This document shows, piece after piece, positions 29,343-37,484 of a DNA stretch of 64,000 nucleotides. The first letter of the stretch is position 1, and each line of letters opens with the position of its first letter. This DNA comes from Alcaligenes sp. SDU_A2 (GTDB lineage Bacteria > Pseudomonadota > Gammaproteobacteria > Burkholderiales > Burkholderiaceae_B). A program made the position numbers and the translations under genes. The notes beneath the pieces were generated by a model that saw nothing but the letters and a program-made list of their open reading frames with translations, did not search any database and was not told where the DNA came from. The stretch covers positions 2,046,001 through 2,110,000 of the forward strand of contig NZ_CP151273.1 in the NCBI RefSeq assembly GCF_038237375.1. Direction: 5' to 3'.

Positions 29343-30055
29343 TGGAACTCTCTGCTTTTCTGGCCGACTTCAGCCGCAGCTTTTTGTTCGCGCTGGCTAC
29401 TCTGCTGCCCATGCTCAATCCACCGGCCGCCGCCCCCATTTTTCTGACCTTGACCGAAGGTGCCAGCACGCCGGACCGCGCACGCCTGGCCCAAAAAGTA
29501 TCGATCAATATCTTTGTCATGCTGGCGGTCGCCACCGTGGCTGGGAACCTGGTCCTGACTTTTTTTGGTATTTCCCTGCCCATCATCCGGGTCGGCGGGG
29601 GCTTGCTGGTCATTGCCACCGCATGGCGTCTGGTCAACGCCTCGGACTTTGATGCCGCACATGCCCAGAACATGGCCGGTTCGTATTCGTGGGAACAGAT
29701 CCGCTCCAAAGCCTTCTACCCCCTGACCTTTCCCATGATCTGTGGGCCCGGCTCCCTGTCCGCCGCCCTGACCGTCGGCGCAACGCTTAACGACAGCACC
29801 GTTAGCGGCACAGCCAGCAAGCTGGCAGGTGCCGTGCCGGCTATTGCTGTAGCCGCTTTCGTGGTGTATCTGTGCCTGCGCTTTGCCTCGCAGTTCCTGT
29901 ACAAGCTGGGCAAGAACGGCACGGCCGTGGTGATGCGCCTGTCAGCCTTCATCCTGCTGTGTCTGGGCGTGCAGATTGCCTGGGCCGGTTTCCATGAACT
30001 TTTTCTGGGTTTGCTGCACGAAGCATCTACCTTTCACTCGTCCACGTCGTCTTGA
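29342..30055 (+). CDS. MarC-family (UPF0056) integral membrane protein
   Basis: Inner-membrane protein of 237 residues with about six hydrophobic segments. It shows the MarC/SNA family features: an N-terminal helix ending in LPMLNPPAAAPIFLTLT, the following IFVMLAVATVAGNLVLTFFGIS helix with GGGLLVIATAWRLV, and AFYPLTFPMICGPGSLSAAL later. Substrate unknown; some archaeal and E. coli relatives were proposed as amino-acid transporters, while the link of MarC to antibiotic resistance was not upheld. Start overlaps the glnD stop; dsbB follows after 6 bases. Confidence 0.88.
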   Translation: MELSAFLADFSRSFLFALATLLPMLNPPAAAPIFLTLTEGASTPDRARLAQKVSINIFVMLAVATVAGNLVLTFFGISLPIIRVGGGLLVIATAWRLVNASDFDAAHAQNMAGSYSWEQIRSKAFYPLTFPMICGPGSLSAALTVGATLNDSTVSGTASKLAGAVPAIAVAAFVVYLCLRFASQFLYKLGKNGTAVVMRLSAFILLCLGVQIAWAGFHELFLGLLHEASTFHSSTSS

Positions 30056-30061
30056 TTCACC

Positions 30062-30556
30062 ATGACAGCCACCCCGATCCGCTACGCCCTGCCCTATTAC
30101 TTGATCAGTGCCCTGGCCTTTATGGCCGTGGGTGCCGCCCTGCTGTCCCAGCATGTGTTCGGCATGCCGCCCTGCGCCTGGTGCGTGCTGCAACGACTGC
30201 TGTACCTGATTTTGGGGGTCACCAGCTTATGCGCCGGGCTGCTGCGCCACAATGGTCATAAAAGCGCTTCTCGCCTGGCCGCCTTACTAGCCCTGGCCAG
30301 CGTGGCAGGCGGCATTCTGGCCGCCTGGTACCAGTACACCGTGGCCCAGCACCTGTTTTCCTGCGACCAGACTTTTGCCGACCGGTTCATGATCCAATCC
30401 GGTCTGGAAAGCGCCCTGCCCTGGCTATTTGGCATCTACGCCACCTGCATGGACGCCCGCGTCGATCTGCTGGGCATGGAGTACGCGCTCTGGAGCCTGG
30501 GGCTGTTCAGTGTGCTGGGCCTGGGCCTGCTGGCGGCGCTGCTGCGCCGCCACTGA
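30062..30556 (+). CDS. dsbB: Disulfide bond formation protein B
   Basis: Inner-membrane quinone reductase that reoxidises DsbA. Four membrane helices and the four essential Cys are visible: the CAWC pair at residues 38 and 41 in the first periplasmic loop, and C101 and C129 in the second loop. The Arg after the first pair (CVLQR, R45) matches the quinone-site Arg of the family. Length 164 residues. Last gene of the rightward map-glnD-marC-dsbB string. Confidence 0.95.
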   Translation: MTATPIRYALPYYLISALAFMAVGAALLSQHVFGMPPCAWCVLQRLLYLILGVTSLCAGLLRHNGHKSASRLAALLALASVAGGILAAWYQYTVAQHLFSCDQTFADRFMIQSGLESALPWLFGIYATCMDARVDLLGMEYALWSLGLFSVLGLGLLAALLRRH

Positions 30557-30583
30557 ACAAGGCAAACAAGCGATACGCCAAAT

Positions 30584-30612
30584 CGAGCGGGACCAAGCAT
30601 AGCTCCCGCTCG
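30584..30612. terminator. Inverted repeat after dsbB
   Basis: Perfect 9-base arms (CGAGCGGGA / TCCCGCTCG) with an 11-base loop, 28 bases after the dsbB stop. No T-run follows on either strand, so it may be an mRNA-end stabiliser or a weak terminator. Confidence 0.45.
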
Positions 30613-30636
30613 GAAAGCCGTTCCACTTACGCCGCA

Positions 30637-30789
30637 TCAAGGCTCGGGCAGATCGATGCACGCCACGCTTTCGCCTTGTTGCGCGCCTTTGGCGTGCGGC
30701 TCGTTGATAGCAACAAAGGCCGCCCCCGTCTGTTTGTCCAGCGCCAGGCTGTTGGGGTGTATCGGCAGCTTGAGCGCATGCAACAAGCG
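30637..30789 (-). pseudogene. Relic of a YncE-like beta-propeller gene (C-terminal ~50 codons)
   Basis: An open frame ending at 30637 reads LKLPIHPNSLALDKQTGAA then FVAINEPHAKGAQQGESVACIDL. This closely parallels the end of the intact YncE-like lipoprotein encoded at 32866-34017, which reads VSLPAHPNSLALNTRSGDV then YVSVKNGREQKDHAESVARLRF. Similarity is also visible in DNA (shared CGCCACGCTTTC, and CAGCGCCAGGCTGTTGGGGT against CAGCGCCAAACTGTTGGGAT). Nothing upstream of about 30789 continues the homology, and the zip stop is at 30819. It looks like the 3' stub of a second copy that once followed zip. Confidence 0.7.
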
Positions 30790-30818
30790 GCAAAAGGGTT
30801 TGCCGGCGTGGGCAGCCG

Positions 30819-31760
30819 TCAGGCCAGGGCCGTGTCCAGCAACATCATCAGCACAAAGCCCAGCATCAAACCGCCCGTGGCAAAACTTTCGTGCCCCTGC
30901 CGATGGGATTCGGGAATGATTTCGTGGCTGATGACAAACAACATGGCACCGGCCGCAAAGCCCAGCCCCCACGGCAGTAAAAGCGCAGAGCTGCTGACGG
31001 CCACGGCACCGATGACCGCCCCTATGGGTTCCACCAGACCGCTGACCATGCCCAGCACAACCGAAAAACGTCGACGGTAACCGGCCGCCAATAACGCCAT
31101 CGCCACCACCAAGCCTTCGGGCACATCCTGAATGGCGATGCCGGTTGCCAGTGCATTGGCGCGCACGCCTTCGTTGGCGGCATAGCCCACGCCGATGGCC
31201 AGACCTTCGGGCACGTTGTGCAAGGCGATGGCAATGACAAACAGCCAGGTGCGCCGCACAGTGCGTTCGGACTGCGCGCCGGGGCCTTCGCGCCCCTTGA
31301 TGAAGTGCTCGTGCGGCAAGAGACGGTCCAGCCCCATCAAAGCGGCGGCCCCCAGCAAGATAGCGGCACCGATCACCCCACCCGCGGCCCAATTGCCGCC
31401 GCCCAACAGACCCTGGGCCCGAACACTGTCCAGACCCGGCAGAATCAGGGAAAAAGCGCAGGCGGCCAGCATGACGCCGGCCCCGAAACCATACAGCGTG
31501 TCCTGAGTGCGCTGGGACATAGTCTGGGACAGCATGACAGGCACAGTGCCAAGCGCCGTGGCCAAGGCGGCTACCGAGCCGCCGACCAGGGCCTGGAGCA
31601 CGGCGGGATGGTGCTGGGCATACACCCAGAATTGATGGCACAAGGCCCACACCCCGCCCATGGAAATCAACAACCCTATCCAAAGACGGATATGCTGACG
31701 CAGGCTGACGGTGCCCCCCTTGCCGTTCAGAGCGGATAGATGGTTGAGGTTTTTTTTCAT
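30819..31760 (-). CDS. ZIP-family metal transporter (GufA-like)
   Basis: Inner-membrane divalent metal importer candidate (Zn, Fe or Mn), 313 residues with about eight membrane segments. The two ZIP signature helices are clear: IALHNVPEGLAIGVGYAANEG and IAIQDVPEGLVVAMALLAAG, with the metal-binding His/Asn/Glu set, plus FVISHEIIPESHRQGHE later. The start at 31760 (MKKNLNHLSALNGK) gives a short cytosolic N-terminus; an upstream start at 31823 is possible, and neither has a strong ribosome site. A near-ideal Fur box lies about 150 bases upstream, suggesting iron-responsive control. Metal choice is not readable from sequence. Confidence 0.88.
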   Translation of the reverse strand: MKKNLNHLSALNGKGGTVSLRQHIRLWIGLLISMGGVWALCHQFWVYAQHHPAVLQALVGGSVAALATALGTVPVMLSQTMSQRTQDTLYGFGAGVMLAACAFSLILPGLDSVRAQGLLGGGNWAAGGVIGAAILLGAAALMGLDRLLPHEHFIKGREGPGAQSERTVRRTWLFVIAIALHNVPEGLAIGVGYAANEGVRANALATGIAIQDVPEGLVVAMALLAAGYRRRFSVVLGMVSGLVEPIGAVIGAVAVSSSALLLPWGLGFAAGAMLFVISHEIIPESHRQGHESFATGGLMLGFVLMMLLDTALA

Positions 31761-31907
31761 AAACAAGACGACATCCCAGTTAGCACATCGTCCGGCTCCG
31801 GAGGGCCGGCACGGCACAGGCAAAGTCGACGATATGAATGCAAGCCAATACGGGCCAGGAGCGCCGCCGATGCGGCGGTACCTGTTCCGTATTTCATTTA
31901 AAATATT

Positions 31908-31928
31908 AAATGATAATAATTATCATTT
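31908..31928. promoter_or_regulatory. Fur box upstream of the ZIP transporter
   Basis: A 21-base perfect palindrome around a central A. Its core TGATAATAATTATCA (31911-31925) matches the 7-1-7 Fur consensus exactly. It lies about 150 bases before zip and about 130 before thiD; zip is the more likely target. The AT-rich flanks hold a further overlapping inverted repeat (CATTTAA...TTAAATG). Confidence 0.8.
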
Positions 31929-32054
31929 CAATGAAAAATGAGCCCATCCCCTCTCCCCGGCAGGCTACACTGCGCAGGTAGCGTGCGCCGCGCCGTATGG
32001 CTAAATGCAGCCTGGCCGCACGCCTGCCATCCACCACCCATTTCGAACACTGCC

Positions 32055-32858
32055 ATGATTCCTAATGTACTGAGCATCGCCGGCACCGACCCTTCCGGGG
32101 GCGCGGGCATACAGGCCGACCTGAAAACCTTCAGCGCCCTGGGCGCGTACGGCATGAGCGTCATTACCGCCGTCGTGGCCCAGAATACGCAGGGCGTACG
32201 CCGTTTCGTGGCACTGGACCCGGACTTCGTGGCCGAACAGATTGATGCCGTATTCGAGGATGTGCGCGTGGATGCGGTCAAGATAGGCATGGTGGCCAAT
32301 GCCGACATCGCCCAGGCGATTGCCCAGCGACTGAAAAAACATGCCCGCTGCCCCATCGTGCTCGATCCTGTCATGGTGGCTAAAAGCGGCCATCGCCTGT
32401 TGGATCAGGCGGCTGTGGATCAAGTGCGCCACGGGCTGATACCGTTGTGTACGCTGATCACGCCCAATCTGCCCGAAGCCGCCGACCTGCTGGGTCAAGG
32501 CGAAGCGCGTTCAAGTCAGCAGATGCATGCCAGTCTGAAGGATCTGGCACAGTTGGGCGCAGACTGGGTGCTCTTGAAAGGCGGGCACCTGGACGGGGCC
32601 GACAGCATGGATCTGCTGCATGGCGACGGACAGACGCTCAGCCTGAACGCGGCCCGCATCCAGACCCGCAACACGCACGGCACCGGCTGCACCTTATCGG
32701 CCGCGATTGCCGCCCTGCTGCCGGGTCGCACCATGCCCGACGCTGTCCGGCAAGCCAAAGACTACCTGACCGCCGCCCTGGCCGCGGCCGATACATTGGA
32801 GGTCGGCCAAGGCCAAGGTCCCGTGCATCATTTCCACGCGGCCTGGGCCCGGTCTTAA
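32055..32858 (+). CDS. thiD: Hydroxymethylpyrimidine / phosphomethylpyrimidine kinase
   Basis: Phosphorylates HMP and HMP-P in thiamine synthesis. Ribokinase-fold protein of 267 residues beginning IPNVLSIAGTDPSGGAGIQA, with DLKTFSALGAYGMSVITAVVAQNT and the C-terminal anion-hole motif THGTGCTLSAAIAALL (Asp/Gly/Cys region near residue 210). The start at 32055 is where the family begins; in-frame upstream codons to 31938 are not family-like. No TPP riboswitch was found upstream. It converges on the YncE-like gene with 7 bases between stop codons. Confidence 0.93.
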   Translation: MIPNVLSIAGTDPSGGAGIQADLKTFSALGAYGMSVITAVVAQNTQGVRRFVALDPDFVAEQIDAVFEDVRVDAVKIGMVANADIAQAIAQRLKKHARCPIVLDPVMVAKSGHRLLDQAAVDQVRHGLIPLCTLITPNLPEAADLLGQGEARSSQQMHASLKDLAQLGADWVLLKGGHLDGADSMDLLHGDGQTLSLNAARIQTRNTHGTGCTLSAAIAALLPGRTMPDAVRQAKDYLTAALAAADTLEVGQGQGPVHHFHAAWARS

Positions 32859-32865
32859 TACGCGC

Positions 32866-34017
32866 TTAAAAACGCAGACGCGCCACGCTTTCAGCGTGAT
32901 CTTTCTGCTCCCGCCCGTTCTTGACGCTGACATAGACGTCGCCGCTGCGCGTATTCAGCGCCAAACTGTTGGGATGCGCAGGCAAAGACACCGTCTGCAA
33001 GGGCTCGTAGCTGCGGCTGTCATAGACCTGGACAGTGCCCGACTGACGGCTGGTCACATACAGACGGCTGCGCTCAGCGTCCAGTTTCAGAGCAATCGGC
33101 CCCTTGCCCGCCGGCAGGCTATGCAGCAGATCGCCGCTGACGGCATCCATGACCAGCACCCGATGCCCCTGACCATTAGGTGGCGTATCCACGCCACCTT
33201 GCTCTTTGCGCATGCTGTCCAGCAAAGGCTCGCCCTGATCGGTCGCCAGAATCCGCCCTTGCTCTTTGTCCAGCTCCAGGTTCAGCAGTTGGTCACCCGC
33301 TGTCCGCGTCACGCTTTCTATACCCAGACTAGCGGTATCCACACGATACAACTGCCCTTGCAGATTGGAGACATACAGCTTGCCCGCCGGTGCATCCAGC
33401 GTAACCCCGGTAGCCAGAAAGCCAAAACCTGGCACCACGCGCTCCAGCGCCAACTTTTGCGTGTCAACCACATACAAGGCGCTATCGGTAAACCAGGCAC
33501 CGGGGGCATACAACCTATTATTGCGGCTATCCAGCACCAGTTCGCGCAGGCTATGGGCATAGCGTTGCTCGGGCTTGCCATCCTTGTCCAACGCCTCGAT
33601 CTTTTGCGCTAACTGAATGGTCGCGATGACACGATTGCTGCTGGTATCGATCACCGTAATCGAAGCATCCAGACCGTTGCCGACATACAGACGGTCGGCA
33701 GCATCATCCAAGGCCAGGCCAAAGCCCTTGCGCTCCAATGGGATGTCGGCCAGCACCGCCAGCGTGGCGGGGTCCAGCCGCATGACTTTGGAAGCCTGCG
33801 ACTCGCTCCCGGCCGACACCACAAACAAGGCGTCCTGCTTGGCGGACCAGGCCAGTTCGTACAAAGCGGGCGCAGGCGAAACCCGCTGGATCGCCTGCTG
33901 GGTCGGTGCGCTTTCCTGGCGGCTAGCGGCCTCGGGTACGGGGGCCGGTTTCTGGCCGCAGGCGCTCAAGGCCAGGGCCACGGGAAGAATGTACATAAGT
34001 CGAATTTTCAGTGTCAT
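32866..34017 (-). CDS. YncE-like beta-propeller lipoprotein
   Basis: Exported lipoprotein of 383 residues: signal peptide with lipobox LALSAC (Cys20), a Pro/Ala/Gln-rich linker, then repeated NHL/YVTN-type blades such as DRLYVGNGLDASITVIDTSS, GKLYVSNLQGQLYRVDT and SRLYVTSRQSGTVQVYDSRS. YncE of E. coli is an iron-regulated (Fur) periplasmic propeller of unclear role. Here it follows the DUF3325 gene by 49 bases and completes a DUF3649-PepSY-DUF3325-YncE string, so a role beside ferric-siderophore handling is likely (inference). A truncated relative lies at 30637-30789. Confidence 0.82.
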   Translation of the reverse strand: MTLKIRLMYILPVALALSACGQKPAPVPEAASRQESAPTQQAIQRVSPAPALYELAWSAKQDALFVVSAGSESQASKVMRLDPATLAVLADIPLERKGFGLALDDAADRLYVGNGLDASITVIDTSSNRVIATIQLAQKIEALDKDGKPEQRYAHSLRELVLDSRNNRLYAPGAWFTDSALYVVDTQKLALERVVPGFGFLATGVTLDAPAGKLYVSNLQGQLYRVDTASLGIESVTRTAGDQLLNLELDKEQGRILATDQGEPLLDSMRKEQGGVDTPPNGQGHRVLVMDAVSGDLLHSLPAGKGPIALKLDAERSRLYVTSRQSGTVQVYDSRSYEPLQTVSLPAHPNSLALNTRSGDVYVSVKNGREQKDHAESVARLRF

Positions 34018-34066
34018 GATCGGAAAGACCTTATTACTTGAACATCAAAGACAAACAGGACATGGC

Positions 34067-34372
34067 TCAGGCACTGCGGAAACGTTGCAACAACAGCAGT
34101 CCCAGGTACACCACCCCGGCCGCCACACTGGTGTGGCCGCTGTACGCAGTCAAACCGAACCCCCAGCCCATAAAGCGCACGGCCGCATACCCGGCAAGCA
34201 CCAACAGCAGGCCGCCTGCCCAGCGCAATACCGTCGTGGAATACGAGGATAATTCACGGCCAAACACGTCCTCTTGGTGCCGTATCATGGCCAGTGCCAG
34301 ACACGCAAAACCCAGGCAGGCACTTAAAAAAACCGTGGAGTGTTCCAGCCAGGACAGAGACAGCGCATTCAT
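34067..34372 (-). CDS. DUF3325 small membrane protein
   Basis: A 101-residue protein with three hydrophobic segments (about residues 12-30, 48-66 and 78-96) and little else. It matches in length and layout the DUF3325 proteins that accompany PepSY-domain reductases in siderophore loci. The start codon overlaps the PepSY gene stop by ATGA, indicating coupled translation. Family name is from pattern and context; no motif reveals a mechanism. Confidence 0.75.
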   Translation of the reverse strand: MNALSLSWLEHSTVFLSACLGFACLALAMIRHQEDVFGRELSSYSTTVLRWAGGLLLVLAGYAAVRFMGWGFGLTAYSGHTSVAAGVVYLGLLLLQRFRSA

Positions 34373-36006
34373 ACCGCTTCTCCCGAAGGCCCGGCGATCG
34401 GAGGACGGACATTGCGCGCCGGTGTTTTACACGCCGGTCGGCGCGCTGCACGTCGCGCCAGATGCGCATGCAGCGCGGCCATAACCAGCAAGAACAGATC
34501 AACGCTCAGGAACAAGACATCTCCGGCAGCCATGCTGGCCGGCAATCCTCTGTCGGTCTGCCAGATGTTCAAGAGCGGCAACAGGGCCAGCAAGACTGCC
34601 GCCAGCCAAAACAACTCCACCCATGCGCGTTTGGCCGGACGCAACAAGGCCCAGGCCAGCGTCCCGGCCCACACCATGAAAAAGCCGTGAATCTCCCAGT
34701 CGCTGCGCTGCGCTACCGAACCGGGCAACAGACGGTTGAACCAGAAAAAAGCCGTCATGGCGACCGACAGCCCGGCAATGGCGGCGATATTGAGCCGTTC
34801 CACCAGGTAAAAGCCCAAATACGGTTTGTCGGGATTGGGCAGCTTGACCCGCCGCTTGACGGTCCAGAGCACCAGACCTGAGCCGACCATTGCCGTTCCG
34901 GCCAGACTGACCAAAAAATACAGCCAGCGGGTGGCTACGTCGGCAAAACGGCCCAGATGCAGGCCATACAAGACGCCCTGCGTGGTGGCCACCGGTCCGG
35001 CCTGATCCTTGACCTGCACCAACGCCCCACTGCCGCCATCGAACAGCAAATAATGGGGCGTGGTCGATACCCGCTGCGCCTGCTGGCGCACAATCGCCAC
35101 TTGCGAGGCGGCATCGCCCGGATGCGTCATCTGAACTTCGCCCACGCCCCCCGCCCCCCAGCGCTGTTCGGCCTGTTCGATCATGGGAGCCAGAAGCGGC
35201 AACGGTGCCGGCAGACCGGCCGGTTTGCCGGCCGGCAAGAAGAACCGCATTTCGGCGCTGACTGCCTGCCGATCTGCCGGTGACGGCAAAGCCTGCAGAC
35301 CATAAGGCATGTACAACACCATCAAAGTGACCAAGCCGCTCCAGGTAATCATGAAATGGAAAGGCAACCCCAACACTGACAGCCCGGCGTGGGCATCCAA
35401 CCAGGAGCGTTGCCCCTTGCCCCAGCGAAAGGTAAAGAAGTCAGTAAAAATCTTTTTGTGGGTGATGACCCCGCTGACTATCGCCACCAACATGAACATG
35501 GCGCACAGACCCGCGATCCAGCGTGCCCACAATGCCGACATATAGTGGAAATTGAAATGGAAGCGGAAAAAGAAATCCCCGCCTTGCGTATCGCGGGCTT
35601 GCAGAGCCTGGCCGCTGGACGGATCGAAACGGCCAGAATCAAAGCCGCGCCCAGGCAATTGAGGGCTGCTCCAAAACGCCGAAGCGACGGGCTGCCTGTC
35701 GGTAGGCAGGGAAATGCTCAACTGACGCAACGGCACACCTTGCGCCAGCACGGCGTCAAGCACAGTCTGAGCCGCCTGGGCCGGCGGCGGCAAGGCGGCT
35801 GTTGCCTTCAGTTCCGGACGCATATAGCGCGAGATTTCGTCCCGGAAATACGACACCGTGCCGGTCAGGAACATGGCATACAAAATCCATCCGACCAACA
35901 GACCGGTCCAGATGTGCAGATCGGACATGGTCTGGCGCAAGCCGCGCCCCTTGGGAGCCTTGCGCGTGGGCTTGGCCTGCGCAGTGCCGGACGCGCCAGC
36001 ACTCAT
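34369..36006 (-). CDS. PepSY-associated membrane protein (candidate ferric-siderophore reductase)
   Basis: Inner-membrane protein of 545 residues with the PepSY_TM layout: a first helix after SDLHIWTGLLVGWILYAMFLTG, a periplasmic domain, the FNFHYMSALWARWIAGLCAMFMLV helix, a second long periplasmic region (residues ~230-370), and four more helices toward the C-terminus. Conserved His (DLHIW, HYMS, GLPFHFMITWSGL, GLHLGRFAD) could bind haem. Known relatives include FpvG, needed for iron release from ferripyoverdine in Pseudomonas. The start at 36006 is set by an ATGA overlap with the DUF3649 gene. No receptor or siderophore gene is adjacent in the window. Confidence 0.82.
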   Translation of the reverse strand: MSAGASGTAQAKPTRKAPKGRGLRQTMSDLHIWTGLLVGWILYAMFLTGTVSYFRDEISRYMRPELKATAALPPPAQAAQTVLDAVLAQGVPLRQLSISLPTDRQPVASAFWSSPQLPGRGFDSGRFDPSSGQALQARDTQGGDFFFRFHFNFHYMSALWARWIAGLCAMFMLVAIVSGVITHKKIFTDFFTFRWGKGQRSWLDAHAGLSVLGLPFHFMITWSGLVTLMVLYMPYGLQALPSPADRQAVSAEMRFFLPAGKPAGLPAPLPLLAPMIEQAEQRWGAGGVGEVQMTHPGDAASQVAIVRQQAQRVSTTPHYLLFDGGSGALVQVKDQAGPVATTQGVLYGLHLGRFADVATRWLYFLVSLAGTAMVGSGLVLWTVKRRVKLPNPDKPYLGFYLVERLNIAAIAGLSVAMTAFFWFNRLLPGSVAQRSDWEIHGFFMVWAGTLAWALLRPAKRAWVELFWLAAVLLALLPLLNIWQTDRGLPASMAAGDVLFLSVDLFLLVMAALHAHLARRAARRPACKTPARNVRPPIAGPSGEAV

Positions 36007-36281
36007 GCCGCCTCTCCCATCCAGACCCAGACAGCGGGCGGTAGCAACGCCAGCGCCACAGCACACAAGCCCAGCCAGGCGTAGCACGCCGAACGGCTGG
36101 CAAAAACCCAAATGACTGCGCCGGTATAAAGCAGAAAACTACCCGTCATGCCCAGCAAGGCGGCTTCGGCCGGGCGCATCGGCAGAGCCAGCGTGGCGAC
36201 GGAAAACAAGGCTGCCAGCGCGTAGCCCCCGACCAGGGCCGCCAGGATGCGCATAACGATAGAAATCGGAATCATTATCAT
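36003..36281 (-). CDS. DUF3649 iron-uptake-associated membrane protein
   Basis: A 92-residue protein with three hydrophobic helices (about residues 5-30, 40-62 and 66-88). It fits the DUF3649 family found directly upstream of PepSY-type reductases. It is the first gene of a four-gene leftward operon, with an ATGA overlap to the next gene. A Fur box lies 126 bases upstream, but a terminator-like hairpin stands between the two. Assignment rests on size, topology and neighbours. Confidence 0.72.
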   Translation of the reverse strand: MIMIPISIVMRILAALVGGYALAALFSVATLALPMRPAEAALLGMTGSFLLYTGAVIWVFASRSACYAWLGLCAVALALLPPAVWVWMGEAA

Positions 36282-36350
36282 AAAGAGACTTTTTAAAAAA
36301 CAAGCCCCGCAGGAGTGTATCCCTGGCCGGAAGGCAAGCCGCGTCAGGAC

Positions 36351-36384
36351 AAAAAAGCGGGATCATGACAAGCATGATCCCCGC
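36351..36384 (-). terminator. Rho-independent terminator after tctC, inside the DUF3649 leader
   Basis: On the minus strand a GCGGGGATCATG / CATGATCCCGC stem (one bulged C, 5-base loop) is followed by TTTTTTG. It lies 69 bases past the tctC stop and 70 bases before the DUF3649 start. Since the Fur box is on its upstream side, it may also attenuate transcripts of the iron operon. Confidence 0.8.
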
Positions 36385-36406
36385 AGATAGACACAACTCT
36401 AGATAA

Positions 36407-36421
36407 TAACAATGATTCTCA
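36407..36421 (-). promoter_or_regulatory. Fur box upstream of the DUF3649-PepSY operon
   Basis: On the minus strand TGAGAATCATTGTTA matches the 7-1-7 Fur consensus at 11 of 14 positions, in an AT-rich stretch (36400-36435). It fits iron-repressed control of the downstream PepSY operon. The distance to the DUF3649 ATG is about 126 bases. Confidence 0.7.
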
Positions 36422-36452
36422 TTTATAAGAATGCTTGTCGAGAAAATTTATC

Positions 36453-37445
36453 TCAGGCATTGCTGATATCCACCTCGTCGGCCACTTTATTCCAGCGTTC
36501 GTATTCCGAATTGATGCGGGCCTGCATCTGCGCCGCCGGTTCGTAGGTCGCCAGTGCCCCAAGTTGCATCATTTTCTGTTGCAACTGCGGCTGGGCCAAC
36601 AACTGGCTCAGTTCTGCATTCAGACGGTCCGACACTTCTTGCGGCGTATCGTTAGGGACGATCAAGCCGCTCCAGGTGCTGACGTCAAAACCCGGAAACC
36701 CCTGCTCGGCAATGCTTTGCACATCCGGCAAAAACGCCTTGCCGGTCGCCGAACCCAAGGCAATCGCTTTCAGCGTACCGGCCTGAATATGCGGCATGGC
36801 AGCGATGGTATCGGCCATCATCACCGACAAATGACCGCCCAGCAGATCGGTAATGGCCGGCGCGCTGCCGTTATAGGCAACATGCAGCATGTCAAAACCA
36901 CCCAGGTCTTTAAGCTGCTCCATCGCCAGATGCGCCATGCTGCCGGCACCGGGAGTGGAATAGTTGATGTCCTGGGTCTTACTGGCGGCGATCAATTGCT
37001 GCAGATCGTTCACCTGAGGCATCAGCTTGGGATTGATGACAATCACGTAAGGCAGGTCGTAGACCGTGGCCACGCTGGTGAAATCCTTGCGCACGTCGTA
37101 CAGATTGTTGCGGTGGACAATGGGCGCGATCAGAGCCGGCATGCCGAACATGGATATGGTGTAGCCGTCGTTGCGCGAACGCAGAAACTGCCGCGTGCCG
37201 ACCGAGCCAGACGCACCGGGGCGATTATCGACGATGATGCTTTGGCCCAGGCGCTGGGACAGTTCGTGAGCGATGAAACGCGCAATAGTGTCGGTCGGCC
37301 CGCCGACCGGAAAGGCCACGATCATGCGGATCGGCTTACTGGGCCAGGCCGATGCCAACGCGGGCAGGGGCAAGGCCGCGCTGGCCAGCGACAGCGCAGA
37401 CACTGCCAAAAAGGTACGACGGGAAAAAGATGAAGAATGTGGCAT
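36453..37445 (-). CDS. Bug/TctC-family tripartite tricarboxylate-type substrate-binding protein
   Basis: Periplasmic binding protein of 330 residues. An export signal with an SRRTFLAVSALSLASA stretch (twin-arginine-like) precedes mature sequence beginning near WPSKPIRMIVAFPVGGPTDTIARF, the family opening, followed by VDNRPGASGSVGT and YSTPGAGSMAHLAMEQL. Bug proteins bind small carboxylates or amides and are very abundant in Alcaligenaceae. No TctA/TctB membrane partner is adjacent, the common orphan situation. The ATG at 37445 is preferred over that at 37451 because AGGA lies 8 bases upstream. It follows the CoA-transferase gene by 39 bases. Confidence 0.9.
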   Translation of the reverse strand: MPHSSSFSRRTFLAVSALSLASAALPLPALASAWPSKPIRMIVAFPVGGPTDTIARFIAHELSQRLGQSIIVDNRPGASGSVGTRQFLRSRNDGYTISMFGMPALIAPIVHRNNLYDVRKDFTSVATVYDLPYVIVINPKLMPQVNDLQQLIAASKTQDINYSTPGAGSMAHLAMEQLKDLGGFDMLHVAYNGSAPAITDLLGGHLSVMMADTIAAMPHIQAGTLKAIALGSATGKAFLPDVQSIAEQGFPGFDVSTWSGLIVPNDTPQEVSDRLNAELSQLLAQPQLQQKMMQLGALATYEPAAQMQARINSEYERWNKVADEVDISNA

Positions 37446-37484
37446 GGTCATTGTCCTGATATTGTTATCGCTCGGGCTGCACGT

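Noticed and set aside
30637-31683. Open frame of 348 codons covering the zip gene and the YncE stub
   Set aside because: Most of it is the wrong frame of zip; only its last ~50 codons have real homology and are reported as the pseudogene stub.
31929-32054. Possible TPP riboswitch before thiD
   Set aside because: Looked for the CTGAGA and ACCTGA type conserved cores; neither is present and the leader is short.
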